The notes: generated by a model not told the origin, from the letters alone. DNA of 64,000 nt from Bacteroidota bacterium (GCA_947501265.1 CANMVY010000002.1:147048-211047); one strand, 5' to 3'; positions 7,939 through 17,540 are shown, counted from the first letter of the stretch. Numbers and translations: made by a program.

Positions 7939-9308
7939 ATCCAAGGGAGACGAACATCAATCGTTGGATAGAGCAAAACCGGGATCGGGAAGATGTTCTC
8001 ATGGAATGGGTAAAACGAATGCCCAAAGGCGGCGATTTGCATCAGCATTTCGATGGGTCCTTGCTTACCGAAAACCTCATCAGTAGTGCCGTTGAGCAAG
8101 GTCTTTGGGTTTGCATGGATGACTTTTCGGTGAGTCGGCAACCCCAGGTTGAAAAGCAATGGAAGCATTTACCCGAATTATTCCAAAGCGCCGATTGGGA
8201 AAACATTCTTGAATGCCTCCTTCGGGCGTGGTCGATCAAAGATTTTGATGCAACTCGAAATGCCGCGGATGAGCATTTCTTCGGAATTTTCCCTAAATTT
8301 TTCGATGTTATTCCTGGATACACCGAAGATGGCCTGTTAGAAACCAAGAACCGTTGTTTGGAGGAAAAGGTAAACTACCTAGAAACCCACTTTGAAAATT
8401 TTCCCGCTCAAATTGAAAATCAATTTCTTGCCGAAATTTCGAAGAATTGGAGCATCATGGCCGCTTGGGAGAATGATTTAACCCACGAATTCGAAGCGGC
8501 CTTCCAACAATTGCAAACCACGAACAATCGTTCCCTGGTAGAAAACACCTGCAACAGAATTCAGGAAGTGCACCAACGATTGAACATCGACGATGATCGT
8601 TTTACGTTGAGGTATTTGATGTATGTCCTTCGCCTTTTGCCAGAGCATTTGGTCTTCGAGCAAATGTACTTGGCGTTCTTGTCGTGTGAAATTTCTGAAC
8701 TGCTGGTTGGAATCAACCTCGTTGGAGCCGAAAACCATCCCATTACGCAATCCGACCTGAAGCTGCATCTACAGATGGTTTCGTTTTTCAAGAAAAAATT
8801 TCCGAAGGTTTCGGTGGCGCTGCATGCAGGGGAATTGACTCGGGAATTAACGGAACGTTTCCTGCATCCTCATACCATCAGTCAATCGGTGAAGGCAGGG
8901 GCCCAACGCATTGGACACGGGGTAGCCATCGAATGGGAATGGAATGAGGAGGAAACGTTGAAGATCATGAGAGAGCAGCGCATTCCATTGGAAATCAATT
9001 TGGGGAGCAACGAATTTATTTTAGGGATAAAGCCCGAAGAACATCCTTGGAGACGCTATTTGAAAGCTGGAGTTCCGTTGGTTTTTGGATCGGATGATTT
9101 AGGTATTTTGCGATCGGATCGAAATCGGGAAGTAACCCGTTTTTTCAGCCAATACGGTGGAACCTATTCTGAATTTAAGGATATGGCCTTGAACGGTATT
9201 TTGTACTCTTTTTTGAAAGACAAGGATTACAAAAACCAAATTTTAAATCGTTTAAAGGCAGATTTTGATACCTTTGAAAAAACTTTTGAAGATGAATGCA
9301 CGCGTTAA
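7935..9308 (+). CDS. Adenosine deaminase-like metal-dependent hydrolase
   Basis: A 457-residue TIM-barrel hydrolase of the adenosine/AMP deaminase family. Metal and catalytic motifs are visible in order: GGDLHQHFDGS (His36, His38), LHAGE (His297 and Glu300), RIGHG (His328) and GSDDLG (Asp387/388). About 250 residues separate the first and second motif, more than in ordinary adenosine deaminase (around 340 residues), as in the ADGF/CECR1-like group; there is no signal peptide. The first motif has Gln and Phe where HVHLDG is usual, so the substrate may not be adenosine. The start overlaps the preceding stop by ATGA, indicating translational coupling with DUF6702. Confidence 0.82.
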   Translation: MNPRETNINRWIEQNRDREDVLMEWVKRMPKGGDLHQHFDGSLLTENLISSAVEQGLWVCMDDFSVSRQPQVEKQWKHLPELFQSADWENILECLLRAWSIKDFDATRNAADEHFFGIFPKFFDVIPGYTEDGLLETKNRCLEEKVNYLETHFENFPAQIENQFLAEISKNWSIMAAWENDLTHEFEAAFQQLQTTNNRSLVENTCNRIQEVHQRLNIDDDRFTLRYLMYVLRLLPEHLVFEQMYLAFLSCEISELLVGINLVGAENHPITQSDLKLHLQMVSFFKKKFPKVSVALHAGELTRELTERFLHPHTISQSVKAGAQRIGHGVAIEWEWNEEETLKIMREQRIPLEINLGSNEFILGIKPEEHPWRRYLKAGVPLVFGSDDLGILRSDRNREVTRFFSQYGGTYSEFKDMALNGILYSFLKDKDYKNQILNRLKADFDTFEKTFEDECTR

Positions 9309-9708
9309 AAACATCTTGGTTTTCGTTGGGGCCTTGATTTTGGGATCCTTGGTAAACGGATTAATCATTCAATACGGTCCACTTTTAATTCCACCTCCAG
9401 AAGGATTGGATTTTTCGACGGAAAAGGGATTATTGGAAGGAATGCCTAGGATGGAAGCTCGGCATTTTGTAACACCATTTTTCGCCCATGCCATCGGCAC
9501 TTTTGTATCTGCCATGTTGATAAAGCGCTTTGCTTTTGAAAATGCCGGTCGCTACACGTATGGAGTTGCTATTTTCAATCTTATGGCTGGCATTTACATG
9601 GTTTATTTATTGCCTGCCCCGTTTTGGTTCGAAGCCATTGATCTCATTTTCGCCTACCTTCCCATGGCGTGGTTGGCCAATAAATGGGTTCCGGCTCGGG
9701 TTTCGTAA
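9292..9708 (+). CDS. Small integral membrane protein, function unknown
   Basis: A 138-residue hydrophobic protein with about four transmembrane helices (ILVFVGALILGSLVNGLII; FAHAIGTFVSAMLI; VAIFNLMAGIYMVYLL; AIDLIFAYLPMAWLA) and a loop with PPPEGLDFS. I do not recognise a family. The start chosen is the ATG of MNARVKN, overlapping the deaminase-like gene by 17 bases; an in-frame ATG at 9265 would add nine residues and lengthen the overlap. Position and overlap suggest it is translated from the same transcript. Confidence 0.72.
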   Translation: MNARVKNILVFVGALILGSLVNGLIIQYGPLLIPPPEGLDFSTEKGLLEGMPRMEARHFVTPFFAHAIGTFVSAMLIKRFAFENAGRYTYGVAIFNLMAGIYMVYLLPAPFWFEAIDLIFAYLPMAWLANKWVPARVS

Positions 9709-9761
9709 CGTTCAAATTTGCTCACTTTTAAACAAAAGGCGGTTGCCCTTGTTAAAAAGAC

Positions 9762-10313
9762 ATGAGAACATTATTTATTTCGGTATTAGCCCTTCTCGGG
9801 TGTACCTCCAATTCCCAAAACAAATCATTAACGCCTCCCGTAGAATCTATTTTCAACCTTTCTTTCAAGGATATTGATGGAAATGTGGTAAAGATGGAGC
9901 AATACAAAGGGAAGCAAATTTTAATCGTGAACACGGCTTCGGAATGCGGTTATACGCCTCAATACCAAGATCTTCAAAAATTACACGAAGCTTACCCGAA
10001 TTTGGTGATGATCGGTTTTCCATGCAATCAGTTCATGGGACAAGAGCCAGGAGGAAATGCCGAAATCAAATCTTTCTGTCAGAAAAATTACGGTGTAACT
10101 TTTTTAATGGCCGAGAAAATTGACGTTAAAGGAAAAAACCAGCACCCCATTTACCAGTGGTTAACCCAGAAAGAAAAGAATGGCGTTGAGAATTCAACCG
10201 TTTCATGGAATTTCAACAAATTCCTCATTGGTGCCGACGGCACTTACCTTGGGCACTTTCAATCGGGCACCAAACCCATGTCGAAAGAAATTACCGATTT
10301 AATTTCTAAATAA
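9762..10313 (+). CDS. Glutathione peroxidase family lipoprotein
   Basis: A 183-residue thioredoxin-fold peroxidase. The peroxidatic site is NTASECGYT with Cys62 replacing selenocysteine; FPCNQF (Cys88), FCQKNYGVTF (Cys106) and SWNFNKFL are the other conserved blocks. Non-selenium enzymes of this type usually take electrons from thioredoxin rather than glutathione. The N terminus (MRTLFISVLALLGC) has a lipobox with Cys14, so the enzyme is predicted to be membrane-anchored outside the cytoplasm. It ends 13 bases before a strong terminator that also contains the next gene's start codon. Confidence 0.93.
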   Translation: MRTLFISVLALLGCTSNSQNKSLTPPVESIFNLSFKDIDGNVVKMEQYKGKQILIVNTASECGYTPQYQDLQKLHEAYPNLVMIGFPCNQFMGQEPGGNAEIKSFCQKNYGVTFLMAEKIDVKGKNQHPIYQWLTQKEKNGVENSTVSWNFNKFLIGADGTYLGHFQSGTKPMSKEITDLISK

Positions 10314-10325
10314 ACAAGTATTTTT

Positions 10326-10354
10326 GAAGGGTGAAATTTCACCCTTCTTTTTTT
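10326..10354 (+). terminator. Terminator of the peroxidase gene overlapping the helicase start codon
   Basis: GAAGGGTGAAATTTCACCCTTC minus its ends is a perfect palindrome spanning 10326-10347 and is followed by seven T residues (10348-10354). The GTG at 10331-10333 in its left arm is the only plausible start of the downstream 1227-codon frame, because TGA at 10325-10327 closes that frame just before it. Confidence 0.85.
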
Positions 10355-13300
10355 GACCGTCTTCGAGAAAAGCTCGTTGGAGAATCTGGTCGCTCCATTT
10401 ACCTCCACGCTCTACCCGGAAAAACGGGTTCGCGCCTGGAGTTGCACGATTTGTACTACGTTCTCAAAGGCGCGGAAAATCGCTTTTTGCAATTGCTCCT
10501 ATCCGAAGAGGCCTTCTCGTTAGAACTCCCCATCCCTACCTCCCAAATTCCTGCCGATTCCCCATTAAAAACCATCTTCCGCAAACTCCAAAATGCGTCG
10601 TTTGAACACGAAAACCTTTTGAAAGAAACGGGTGTTTCTACTTTTTCATTCGGTTATCCCTTGTTGGTTCACCAAAATCAAGATCGCATTTGGGCAAGTC
10701 CGTTGTTCATTTGGCAGCTTGATATTCACATGGATCCGCTCAACAACGCCATTGTGATTTCCAGGAATAGAACCAAGCGAAATGGGCGTTGGACGGTTTC
10801 ATCCATGCACGAGTTTTCCATCAACGAAACGTTAGGACAACATTTCAAACGCATTGGAAAACCTGCATTGCCCGAATTAGAAGGTTTTTTAAACGAAGAC
10901 GATTTGCTTTCTGTGGATGAAATGCATCGGTTTTTGGTACAATTCGCCCAAGAGCAGGGATATGCTTCCGAAGCTTTCGACCCTCAGCTATTAAAATCGT
11001 ATTTAGGCGCCTCGGTTTTGCCGCTGCCCAACCGCGATCGAATGGCGCTTGAATTCAAGGAAAAGAAAGAATATCTTTTATTTTCTGGGGTTTTTGGGAT
11101 TTTCAAACAACGCAAAAGCGCCATCATCAAGGAATTGAATGGTTTAGAGAGTGTAGAATTATTCCCTCCGCTTCCTCCCAAAAAACGAATTCCCTTCTCC
11201 CCTATTCCAACCGATCCATCCCAACAATCGGTGCTCATGAATTTAGGAGAAGCCGAGGTTACCGTTATTCAAGGTCCTCCCGGAACGGGAAAAAGCCAAA
11301 CGTTAACGGCCATCATTACCCAAGCTTTGCTGAATCGAGAAAAAATCCTGGTGGTTTGCGAAAAGAAAACGGCCATGGAAGTATTGGCGCAGAACCTAAT
11401 AAAAGTGGATCCCAGGTTGGGTCAACACCTCGCTCTGATTGAAGATCCATTTGCCGATCGAGATGAAGTAGTTACCAAGGCAAGAGAAAAAATAGAGAGG
11501 AAAGAGACCGAGGAAGGCAATGCCTTTTCAAAGACGGTGCTCACTCAAATGGAGCAATTGGAAAACGATGTGCACCTTTACGAAGAACGATTGAGCAAAC
11601 TACAATCTCCACTTTTCGATCAGAAAAACTGGATGGAATGGGTGGAATTATTTGATCAACTTGGAGGTCCAATTGAATTGAACGAAGATCTTCCCCACCT
11701 CACCTTTTCTTTCGAGGAAAACGAGTACCAATGGGTTATCACCACAGCGAAAACCTTGCACCAATGGGAAGAACAAATTCCTCAATTTACCCAACATTCC
11801 TTTTTTGAATACAACTCAACTCAACTTCAAAACAATACCTTTCCTACCCACTTTTCTGAACTGTATCGATCCATCCAAAAGTGGAATCAGATAGAAATTG
11901 CCTTACGAACCGGAAGCGAATCCGAAAATTGGAGAACATACCTTCAAACCTGGGAAGATTGGAAAAAAACCGGAATTGCCCTTCATCGTGAATTCAAATC
12001 CAACGCTTCCATTTCGTGGAGTGGATTGGGATTAACCTTAAGAAAATGGTTGTCATTATTCTCATCCTCAACGAAGTTGACCTTAGAAAATCGGGAAAAA
12101 TGGCAAAAAAACTGGGAAAATTGGAAAAAAACCTCATCGTCCCTGGGTGAATTGGATTCTGGAAATCTTATTTTTCTGAACCAGGAATTCACTTTTGGTG
12201 AAGTGCCCAAAAACTGGCGAAAAGCAAGCAGCATTTCGTCAAGCCTTCAACAATTATTGCATACGCGGGAGAAAATTTTGGCGGAAGTCCGTCAAAATCC
12301 CATCCTTCCAACCTCCATTCCCTTTGAATTCGAAACCCTCTTGAATTGGGTACAATCCTATGAGAAAGAAGTGGCACGAATTGGGTTGTTTCACGAAATC
12401 AAACAAGGCTGGGAAAAATTCACGACCGACCAAAAAACCTGGGCGCAGGCCATCCTTGAGCGAAAAATCTCAACAGAAAAGGTTCTACGTTGGTACCTGC
12501 ATTGGTTTTTTCAATTTAAAAAAGATCTTTCTCTTCCGTCTGACGTTCAAGAACCGCTACAGCTCGCGCACCGATTGCGGCATTTGGCTCCCGCCATGCT
12601 CGATTTTATTCAATCGCAGGAGTTGGAACGTACCAATGCTGCGTTGCAGAAGTTCAAGGATAAAGGAATCTCGCCCATTGGTTTGTACAATAAAAGGGGG
12701 GCGAAAGGACAAAAACGAAATCCGCTTCGGCAAATCATCGGAACCGACACCGAGTTGTTCACCGATTTATTTCCGGTGGTGATGATGAATCCCGTTACTG
12801 CCAGTCAAATTCTTCCTTCCAATGCGGCTCTATTCGATTGGATATTGCTGGACGAAAGCAGTCAGCTGCGGGTGGAGGACACGTTTTGTTGCTTGCGAAA
12901 AGCGAATAGAGCTATCATTTCAGGCGATGAGCAACAAATGCCACCGTCGGATTACTTTTCTTCGGATTTTTCGCTCTCTCCCGATGAAGAAGAATCGGGA
13001 GAATGGACGGAAAAGGAAGCACAAAAAAGTCTTACCGAGGCAGAATCGCTCTTGGATTTTGCGCTTCAACTACCGCTGTCGAATCAATTACCCCTATCCA
13101 TCCATTACCGTTCGGAACATCCTTTGCTGATTCAGTTTTCCAACGCAGCTTTTTACCAGAACCAATTGATTCCCATTGCCGCCGACCGCATGGATTCTCC
13201 CATTTATTTTCATTCGGTAAATGGAAATTATGAAGATGCGACGAATCCCATGGAAGCCCTTGCTTTGGTCGAGGCCATCAAAAAAATTCAGCCGCTACCT

Positions 13301-14014
13301 AACGGAAACTGGCCAAGCTTTGGAATTGGAACCCTGAATTTGTACCAACGAAATCTAATTTTAGCCAGCATCGCTCAAAAACAAATGGAAGATGCCGCAT
13401 TTCGCGATGTTTGGCAGCATTTAGAAAGTTCGGCATTTGTAAAAAACTTGGAGCATATTCAAGGAGACGAACGCGATATTTTATTCATTTCGACCACTTT
13501 CGGGCCCGATCGAAACGGAAAATTTAGAAGGAACTTTGGGCCCATCTCTCAAAAAAATGGCTTCCGATTGCTGAACGTTTTGATAACCCGAGCCAAAAAA
13601 CGAATGGAAATTTTTTGTTCTATTCCCGATTCCGTTTTGCAAGAAACAAGTTCCATATTGCAAGAACAAGGAAAAACAGGTGGATATTACTTCCTAAGTT
13701 TTTTGAAATATGCCAAGGCCTGTTCCAATCTTCAATGGGAAAATGCCAATTCGGTATTGAAAGAAGTTAGTGGCAACGGGGTTTCGGCCAATCCGTCTCC
13801 TCAACTCTTCGCTGATTGGTCGGCCGAACGCAAAAAAGCGCTCATCAAAGACGGTGGTGTACATTTAAAAAAGGGTACCCGATTCTTGTGGAACGATTGG
13901 GGTAAAAGGTTTGCCGAAAGAAAAAACTTCTGGGTTCATCAAACCTTCTCGCTCCGGTGGCTTACCCATTACGATGAGGAAAAGAACAAAATGGAGGATT
14001 ACCACCAACGCTAA
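10331..14014 (+). CDS. Large superfamily 1 (Upf1/DNA2-like) helicase-ATPase
   Basis: A 1227-residue protein with a complete set of SF1 motifs: Walker A GPPGTGKS (315-322), Walker B DESSQ (841-845), GDEQQMP (865 on), HYRSEHP (925 on), QGDERD (1044-1049) and TRAKKR (about 1086-1091). A helical insertion of some 500 residues, rich in Trp and Glu, lies between Walker A and B as in the large AAA_11/AAA_12 proteins. The N terminus (FFDRLREKL, IYLHALPG) matches the start of that family, which supports the GTG start at 10331. I see no nuclease domain at the C terminus. Nucleic-acid unwinding is likely; the pathway is unknown. The start codon is buried in the preceding terminator stem. hpt follows after five bases. 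Confidence 0.88.
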   Translation: MKFHPSFFDRLREKLVGESGRSIYLHALPGKTGSRLELHDLYYVLKGAENRFLQLLLSEEAFSLELPIPTSQIPADSPLKTIFRKLQNASFEHENLLKETGVSTFSFGYPLLVHQNQDRIWASPLFIWQLDIHMDPLNNAIVISRNRTKRNGRWTVSSMHEFSINETLGQHFKRIGKPALPELEGFLNEDDLLSVDEMHRFLVQFAQEQGYASEAFDPQLLKSYLGASVLPLPNRDRMALEFKEKKEYLLFSGVFGIFKQRKSAIIKELNGLESVELFPPLPPKKRIPFSPIPTDPSQQSVLMNLGEAEVTVIQGPPGTGKSQTLTAIITQALLNREKILVVCEKKTAMEVLAQNLIKVDPRLGQHLALIEDPFADRDEVVTKAREKIERKETEEGNAFSKTVLTQMEQLENDVHLYEERLSKLQSPLFDQKNWMEWVELFDQLGGPIELNEDLPHLTFSFEENEYQWVITTAKTLHQWEEQIPQFTQHSFFEYNSTQLQNNTFPTHFSELYRSIQKWNQIEIALRTGSESENWRTYLQTWEDWKKTGIALHREFKSNASISWSGLGLTLRKWLSLFSSSTKLTLENREKWQKNWENWKKTSSSLGELDSGNLIFLNQEFTFGEVPKNWRKASSISSSLQQLLHTREKILAEVRQNPILPTSIPFEFETLLNWVQSYEKEVARIGLFHEIKQGWEKFTTDQKTWAQAILERKISTEKVLRWYLHWFFQFKKDLSLPSDVQEPLQLAHRLRHLAPAMLDFIQSQELERTNAALQKFKDKGISPIGLYNKRGAKGQKRNPLRQIIGTDTELFTDLFPVVMMNPVTASQILPSNAALFDWILLDESSQLRVEDTFCCLRKANRAIISGDEQQMPPSDYFSSDFSLSPDEEESGEWTEKEAQKSLTEAESLLDFALQLPLSNQLPLSIHYRSEHPLLIQFSNAAFYQNQLIPIAADRMDSPIYFHSVNGNYEDATNPMEALALVEAIKKIQPLPNGNWPSFGIGTLNLYQRNLILASIAQKQMEDAAFRDVWQHLESSAFVKNLEHIQGDERDILFISTTFGPDRNGKFRRNFGPISQKNGFRLLNVLITRAKKRMEIFCSIPDSVLQETSSILQEQGKTGGYYFLSFLKYAKACSNLQWENANSVLKEVSGNGVSANPSPQLFADWSAERKKALIKDGGVHLKKGTRFLWNDWGKRFAERKNFWVHQTFSLRWLTHYDEEKNKMEDYHQR

Positions 14015-14019
14015 ATCAC

Positions 14020-14562
14020 ATGGAAATCAGAAACATCGATCACTTATCTTTTGAACCGTTCATTCGGGAAGAAGAAATTCAACTTGCCATTGAACGTTTG
14101 GCGAGAGAAATTGCTCCAGACTGGAAAGATAAAAATCCACTGGTTTTGGTCGTTTTGCAAGGAGCATTTGTTTTCGCTGCCGATTTACTGAGGCAGTTCC
14201 CCTTTTCGGTGGATATTGAATTCATCCGAGTGAAGAGTTACGAAGGAACAGAAAGTTCAGGAGAAGTTCGTAGTGTCATGGGTTTAGAACTTCCTATTAA
14301 TGGCCGAAACGTTTTAATTGTAGAAGACATTGTTGACACGGGCAAAACATCAGTTTACTTAAGAGACTTATTGATAGAAAAGGGTGCAAATCATATTTCT
14401 ATGGCTACCTTTTTGTATAAACCGGCTGCCAATCAAACCGATTTTGAACCTGAATTTGTTGGATTAAAAATTGATCCCACTTTCGTGGTCGGTTATGGAT
14501 TGGATTACGAAGGAAAAGGGCGTCATTGGCCCGGTTTGTGGCGGTTGATTTCCGAGAAATAA
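14020..14562 (+). CDS. hpt: Hypoxanthine phosphoribosyltransferase
   Basis: A 180-residue cytosolic purine-salvage enzyme converting hypoxanthine or guanine and PRPP to IMP or GMP. The PRPP loop VEDIVDTGKT, the flexible-loop residues FIRVKSYEG and the purine-binding VGYGLDYEGKGRH are all present, and the length is normal. It starts five bases after the helicase stop and could be expressed from the same message. Confidence 0.95.
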   Translation: MEIRNIDHLSFEPFIREEEIQLAIERLAREIAPDWKDKNPLVLVVLQGAFVFAADLLRQFPFSVDIEFIRVKSYEGTESSGEVRSVMGLELPINGRNVLIVEDIVDTGKTSVYLRDLLIEKGANHISMATFLYKPAANQTDFEPEFVGLKIDPTFVVGYGLDYEGKGRHWPGLWRLISEK

Positions 14563-14576
14563 AAAGAAAATTTTCC

Positions 14577-14584
14577 GACCTTTG
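14577..14584 (+). promoter_or_regulatory. -7 promoter element of the two-domain oxidoreductase
   Basis: GACCTTTG followed by CA resembles TAnnTTTGCA. It ends five bases before the ATG at 14590. No good -33 element at the expected distance was seen. Confidence 0.55.
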
Positions 14585-14589
14585 CAAAT

Positions 14590-16725
14590 ATGATACAAGC
14601 TGTGGTTAAAAAGGGACGTGTTATTGGTGAACGTGTTCCTACTCCTTTGGTTTCAGATGGTTGTTTATTGATTAAAGTGGTGAATTCCTGCATTTCTGCT
14701 GGCACTGAAATGGCCGGCGTGAATGAATCGGGCAAATCCATCATTAAACGAGCCATGGAACAACCTGAACAAGTGAAGGAAGTTCTGCAGTTCATGAAAA
14801 CCAATGGCATTCAACGAACTTTGGCGAAAGTTAAAGGAGCATTGGATGGTGGTAAACCAACGGGATATTCCATTTCTGGGATTGTGATTGGATTAGGAGC
14901 CGGCGTTTCTGGATTTTCGGTGGGCGATTCGGTTGCTGCCGCCGGTGCTGGATTGGCCAATCACGCCGAATACGTGGATGTGCCCGTTAACTTGGTCATG
15001 AAAATGCCTCAGGGCATGGACCACCAAAAGGCCAGCACCGTTACCTTAGGCGGCATTGCCATGCAAGGCGTACGCAGAGCTGATTTGCGCTTGGGGGAAG
15101 TTTGTGTCGTGGTGGGCGCCGGAATTCTTGGATTATTGGCGCAACAAATGCTTCAGCTTTCTGGGGTAAGAACCATTGTTACCGATTTAGATCCCTCCCG
15201 ATTAGACATTGCTAAAAAATTAGGAGCTGAACGCATCGTTAATCCGGCCAGCGAAGACGTTACGGCTGTGATTAACTCTTTAACGGGTGGACATGGAGCC
15301 GATGCGGTTTTGTTTACCGCGGCAACGTATTCGTCGGAACCCCTTTCCACCGCCTTCAAAATGTGCAAGAAGAAAGGACGCGTGGTGTTGGTAGGCGTTT
15401 CGGGCATGGAAATCAAACGAGGAGATATTTACGCGAAAGAACTCGACTTCCTTATTTCAACCTCGTATGGTCCCGGACGTTACGACGCCAATTATGAGGA
15501 AAAGGGATTGGATTATCCGTTCTCTTACGTTCGTTGGACCGAAAATCGAAACATGACCGAGTATTTGCGTTTGGTTCATGAAAGTAAAATTGATTTATCG
15601 TTGCTCATCGATGCGGTTTTTCCGATCGAACAAGTTGAAGAGGCTTTTACGGCTCTCAATTCGGAGGGGAAAAAACCGATCATGACGTTGTTGGATTACG
15701 GAAAAGATGGTATTGAATCGTTTCTTACTAAAAATGCAGATGAGAAACGAATTTCCATCAACACTCGGCCAACGAATGCTTCCAAAATTCGGGTTGCGAT
15801 TGCCGGGGTTGGCGGATTTGCAACGGGGATGCACCTCCCGAACCTAGCAAGCCTTTCCAATCAGTTTGAAATTCGAGCCATTTACAACCGAAGCGGACAA
15901 AAGGCAAAAGCCGTTGGAAATCAATATCAAGTAGCTTATGCCACTTCCGACTATCAGGAGTTGTGCAACGATGCCGATTTAGATTTAATCATGATTTGTA
16001 CCCGCCACGGCAATCACGCCGAATTGGCTTTGCAGGCATTGAAGGCGGGAAAACATGTTTTTGTTGAAAAGCCTTTGGCCATAAATCCTGAGCAACTGGA
16101 AGGAATTAAAGATTTCTATGCAGATGGAACGGAAAATAAACCGGTTTTGATGACCGGTTTCAATCGCCGATTTTCTACCTACGCTCAGGAAATGAAAAAA
16201 GTAACGTGCAAGAGAAGCAATCCATTGCTCATGCATTACCGCATGAACGCCGGTTTTATCCCGTACGATCACTGGACCCACGATGACGGCGGAAGAATCA
16301 TTGGAGAAGCTTGCCACATCATCGATTTAATGACCTTCTTCACGGAAAGCAAGGTTGTTTCAGCGCATTTCGAAGGACTTTCTGGAAATGAGCGCGTTCG
16401 CAAAACAGATAATGTGAGCATGCTTTTGAAATACGAAGACGGCTCGATTGCTCACATCGATTATTTTGGAACGGGATCGAAACAATTGAGCAAGGAATAC
16501 TTAGAAATTCACTTCGACGATCAGAGTTTGGTGATGGACGATTACAAATCGTTAAAAGGTTATGGAGTGAAATTGAAGGCGATTCAAAGTTCCATTTCTG
16601 AAAAAGGACAAAAAGAGGAACTAAACTTCTTGTACCAGACTTTGAAGGAAGGTGGCCCTTGGCCCATTGCCCTTTGGGACATGATTCAAACCACCGAAAT
16701 TACCTTTGAAGCAGTAAAAGAATAA
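14590..16725 (+). CDS. Two-domain oxidoreductase: zinc-type alcohol dehydrogenase plus Gfo/Idh/MocA domain
   Basis: A 711-residue fusion. Residues 1-about 385 are a medium-chain dehydrogenase/reductase (SAGTEMAGV, VVGAGILGLLAQQM as the NAD(P) Rossmann motif, GGHGADAVLFTA). Residues about 400-711 are a Gfo/Idh/MocA oxidoreductase (VAIAGVGGFATGMHLPNL, HVFVEKPLAI with the Lys-Pro of the family, GGRIIGEACHIID). Such bi-domain oxidoreductases usually sit in polysaccharide or capsule clusters and act on sugar derivatives; here no glycosyltransferases are near, so the substrate is open. The stop is two bases before the TauE start. Confidence 0.9.
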   Translation: MIQAVVKKGRVIGERVPTPLVSDGCLLIKVVNSCISAGTEMAGVNESGKSIIKRAMEQPEQVKEVLQFMKTNGIQRTLAKVKGALDGGKPTGYSISGIVIGLGAGVSGFSVGDSVAAAGAGLANHAEYVDVPVNLVMKMPQGMDHQKASTVTLGGIAMQGVRRADLRLGEVCVVVGAGILGLLAQQMLQLSGVRTIVTDLDPSRLDIAKKLGAERIVNPASEDVTAVINSLTGGHGADAVLFTAATYSSEPLSTAFKMCKKKGRVVLVGVSGMEIKRGDIYAKELDFLISTSYGPGRYDANYEEKGLDYPFSYVRWTENRNMTEYLRLVHESKIDLSLLIDAVFPIEQVEEAFTALNSEGKKPIMTLLDYGKDGIESFLTKNADEKRISINTRPTNASKIRVAIAGVGGFATGMHLPNLASLSNQFEIRAIYNRSGQKAKAVGNQYQVAYATSDYQELCNDADLDLIMICTRHGNHAELALQALKAGKHVFVEKPLAINPEQLEGIKDFYADGTENKPVLMTGFNRRFSTYAQEMKKVTCKRSNPLLMHYRMNAGFIPYDHWTHDDGGRIIGEACHIIDLMTFFTESKVVSAHFEGLSGNERVRKTDNVSMLLKYEDGSIAHIDYFGTGSKQLSKEYLEIHFDDQSLVMDDYKSLKGYGVKLKAIQSSISEKGQKEELNFLYQTLKEGGPWPIALWDMIQTTEITFEAVKE

Positions 16726-16727
16726 AC

Positions 16728-17540
16728 ATGGAAATCCTCGGTTACGCCCTCGCCCTTTTGATCGGATTAAGTCTCGGACTCATTGGCGGGGGCGGATCCA
16801 TTTTAGCTCTTCCTGTTTTGGTTTATATTTTAGGCGTTCCAGAAATGGAGGCTACCTCCTACTCTTTTTTTGTGATTGGATTATCGGCTTGGGTAGGGAC
16901 GTTTCAAAAAATATTCGAAAAATTAATCCATTACAAATCTGCGATAATCTTTGGAATTCCCTCCATTATCTCGGTTTATTTCTCTCGTTGGTACATTCTT
17001 CCTAATATTCCATCCAAGGTTCCCATGCTTGGTTTAGAAATTGAAAAAGAACAATTATTGATGCTATTTTTCTCTTTGATCATGATTTTCGCAGGATTGA
17101 GCACCATCAAAAAAAGAAAGAATCACCATCATCATGATGAAGTTGCTCTAAATCACCATCACCACCTTCATCCAAACCGTTGGGCATTACTCTCCGTTTT
17201 CGGATTAGGGGAAGGGATTTTAACGGGTATGGTTGGTGCCGGAGGCGGATTTTTAATCATCCCCATTCTCCTTTTAGTTGGGAAATTACATACCAAGAAA
17301 GCCATGGCAACCTCCCTTTTTATCATTGCCGTCAAATCAAGTCTGGGATTTTTAGGAGATCTCACCCGCTTTCATCCCAATTGGTGGATTATTCTTCCAT
17401 TTGCAGGAATATCCATTGTAGGAATTTTTATTGGCGATTATTTTGCCTTAAAAATCAAGGGGAAAATTCTGAAAACCATTTTTTCATTTTTCCTGATTTT
17501 ACTTGGGATCACTATTTTTGTGATTGAACTTCTTTCTTGA
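16728..17540 (+). CDS. TauE/SafE family membrane exporter with His-rich loop
   Basis: A 270-residue polytopic protein of the TauE/SafE (sulfite/sulfonate exporter) family, with the duplicated signatures GLIGGGGSILALPVL near residue 20 and MVGAGGGFLIIPILLL near residue 170. About eight transmembrane helices are predicted. The central loop at residues about 132-152 is unusually rich in histidine (two HHHH blocks), which suggests metal binding. It is coupled to the multihaem cytochrome gene by a TGATG overlap, which points to export or handling of a sulfur compound together with electron transfer. The substrate is inferred from the family only. Confidence 0.9.
   Translation: MEILGYALALLIGLSLGLIGGGGSILALPVLVYILGVPEMEATSYSFFVIGLSAWVGTFQKIFEKLIHYKSAIIFGIPSIISVYFSRWYILPNIPSKVPMLGLEIEKEQLLMLFFSLIMIFAGLSTIKKRKNHHHHDEVALNHHHHLHPNRWALLSVFGLGEGILTGMVGAGGGFLIIPILLLVGKLHTKKAMATSLFIIAVKSSLGFLGDLTRFHPNWWIILPFAGISIVGIFIGDYFALKIKGKILKTIFSFFLILLGITIFVIELLS

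Noticed and set aside
12386-12405. parS-like sequence (TTGTTTCACG followed by AAATC)
   Set aside because: It departs from the TGTTTCACGTGAAACA consensus at several positions in the right half, is inside a coding region and is 16 kb from parAB.
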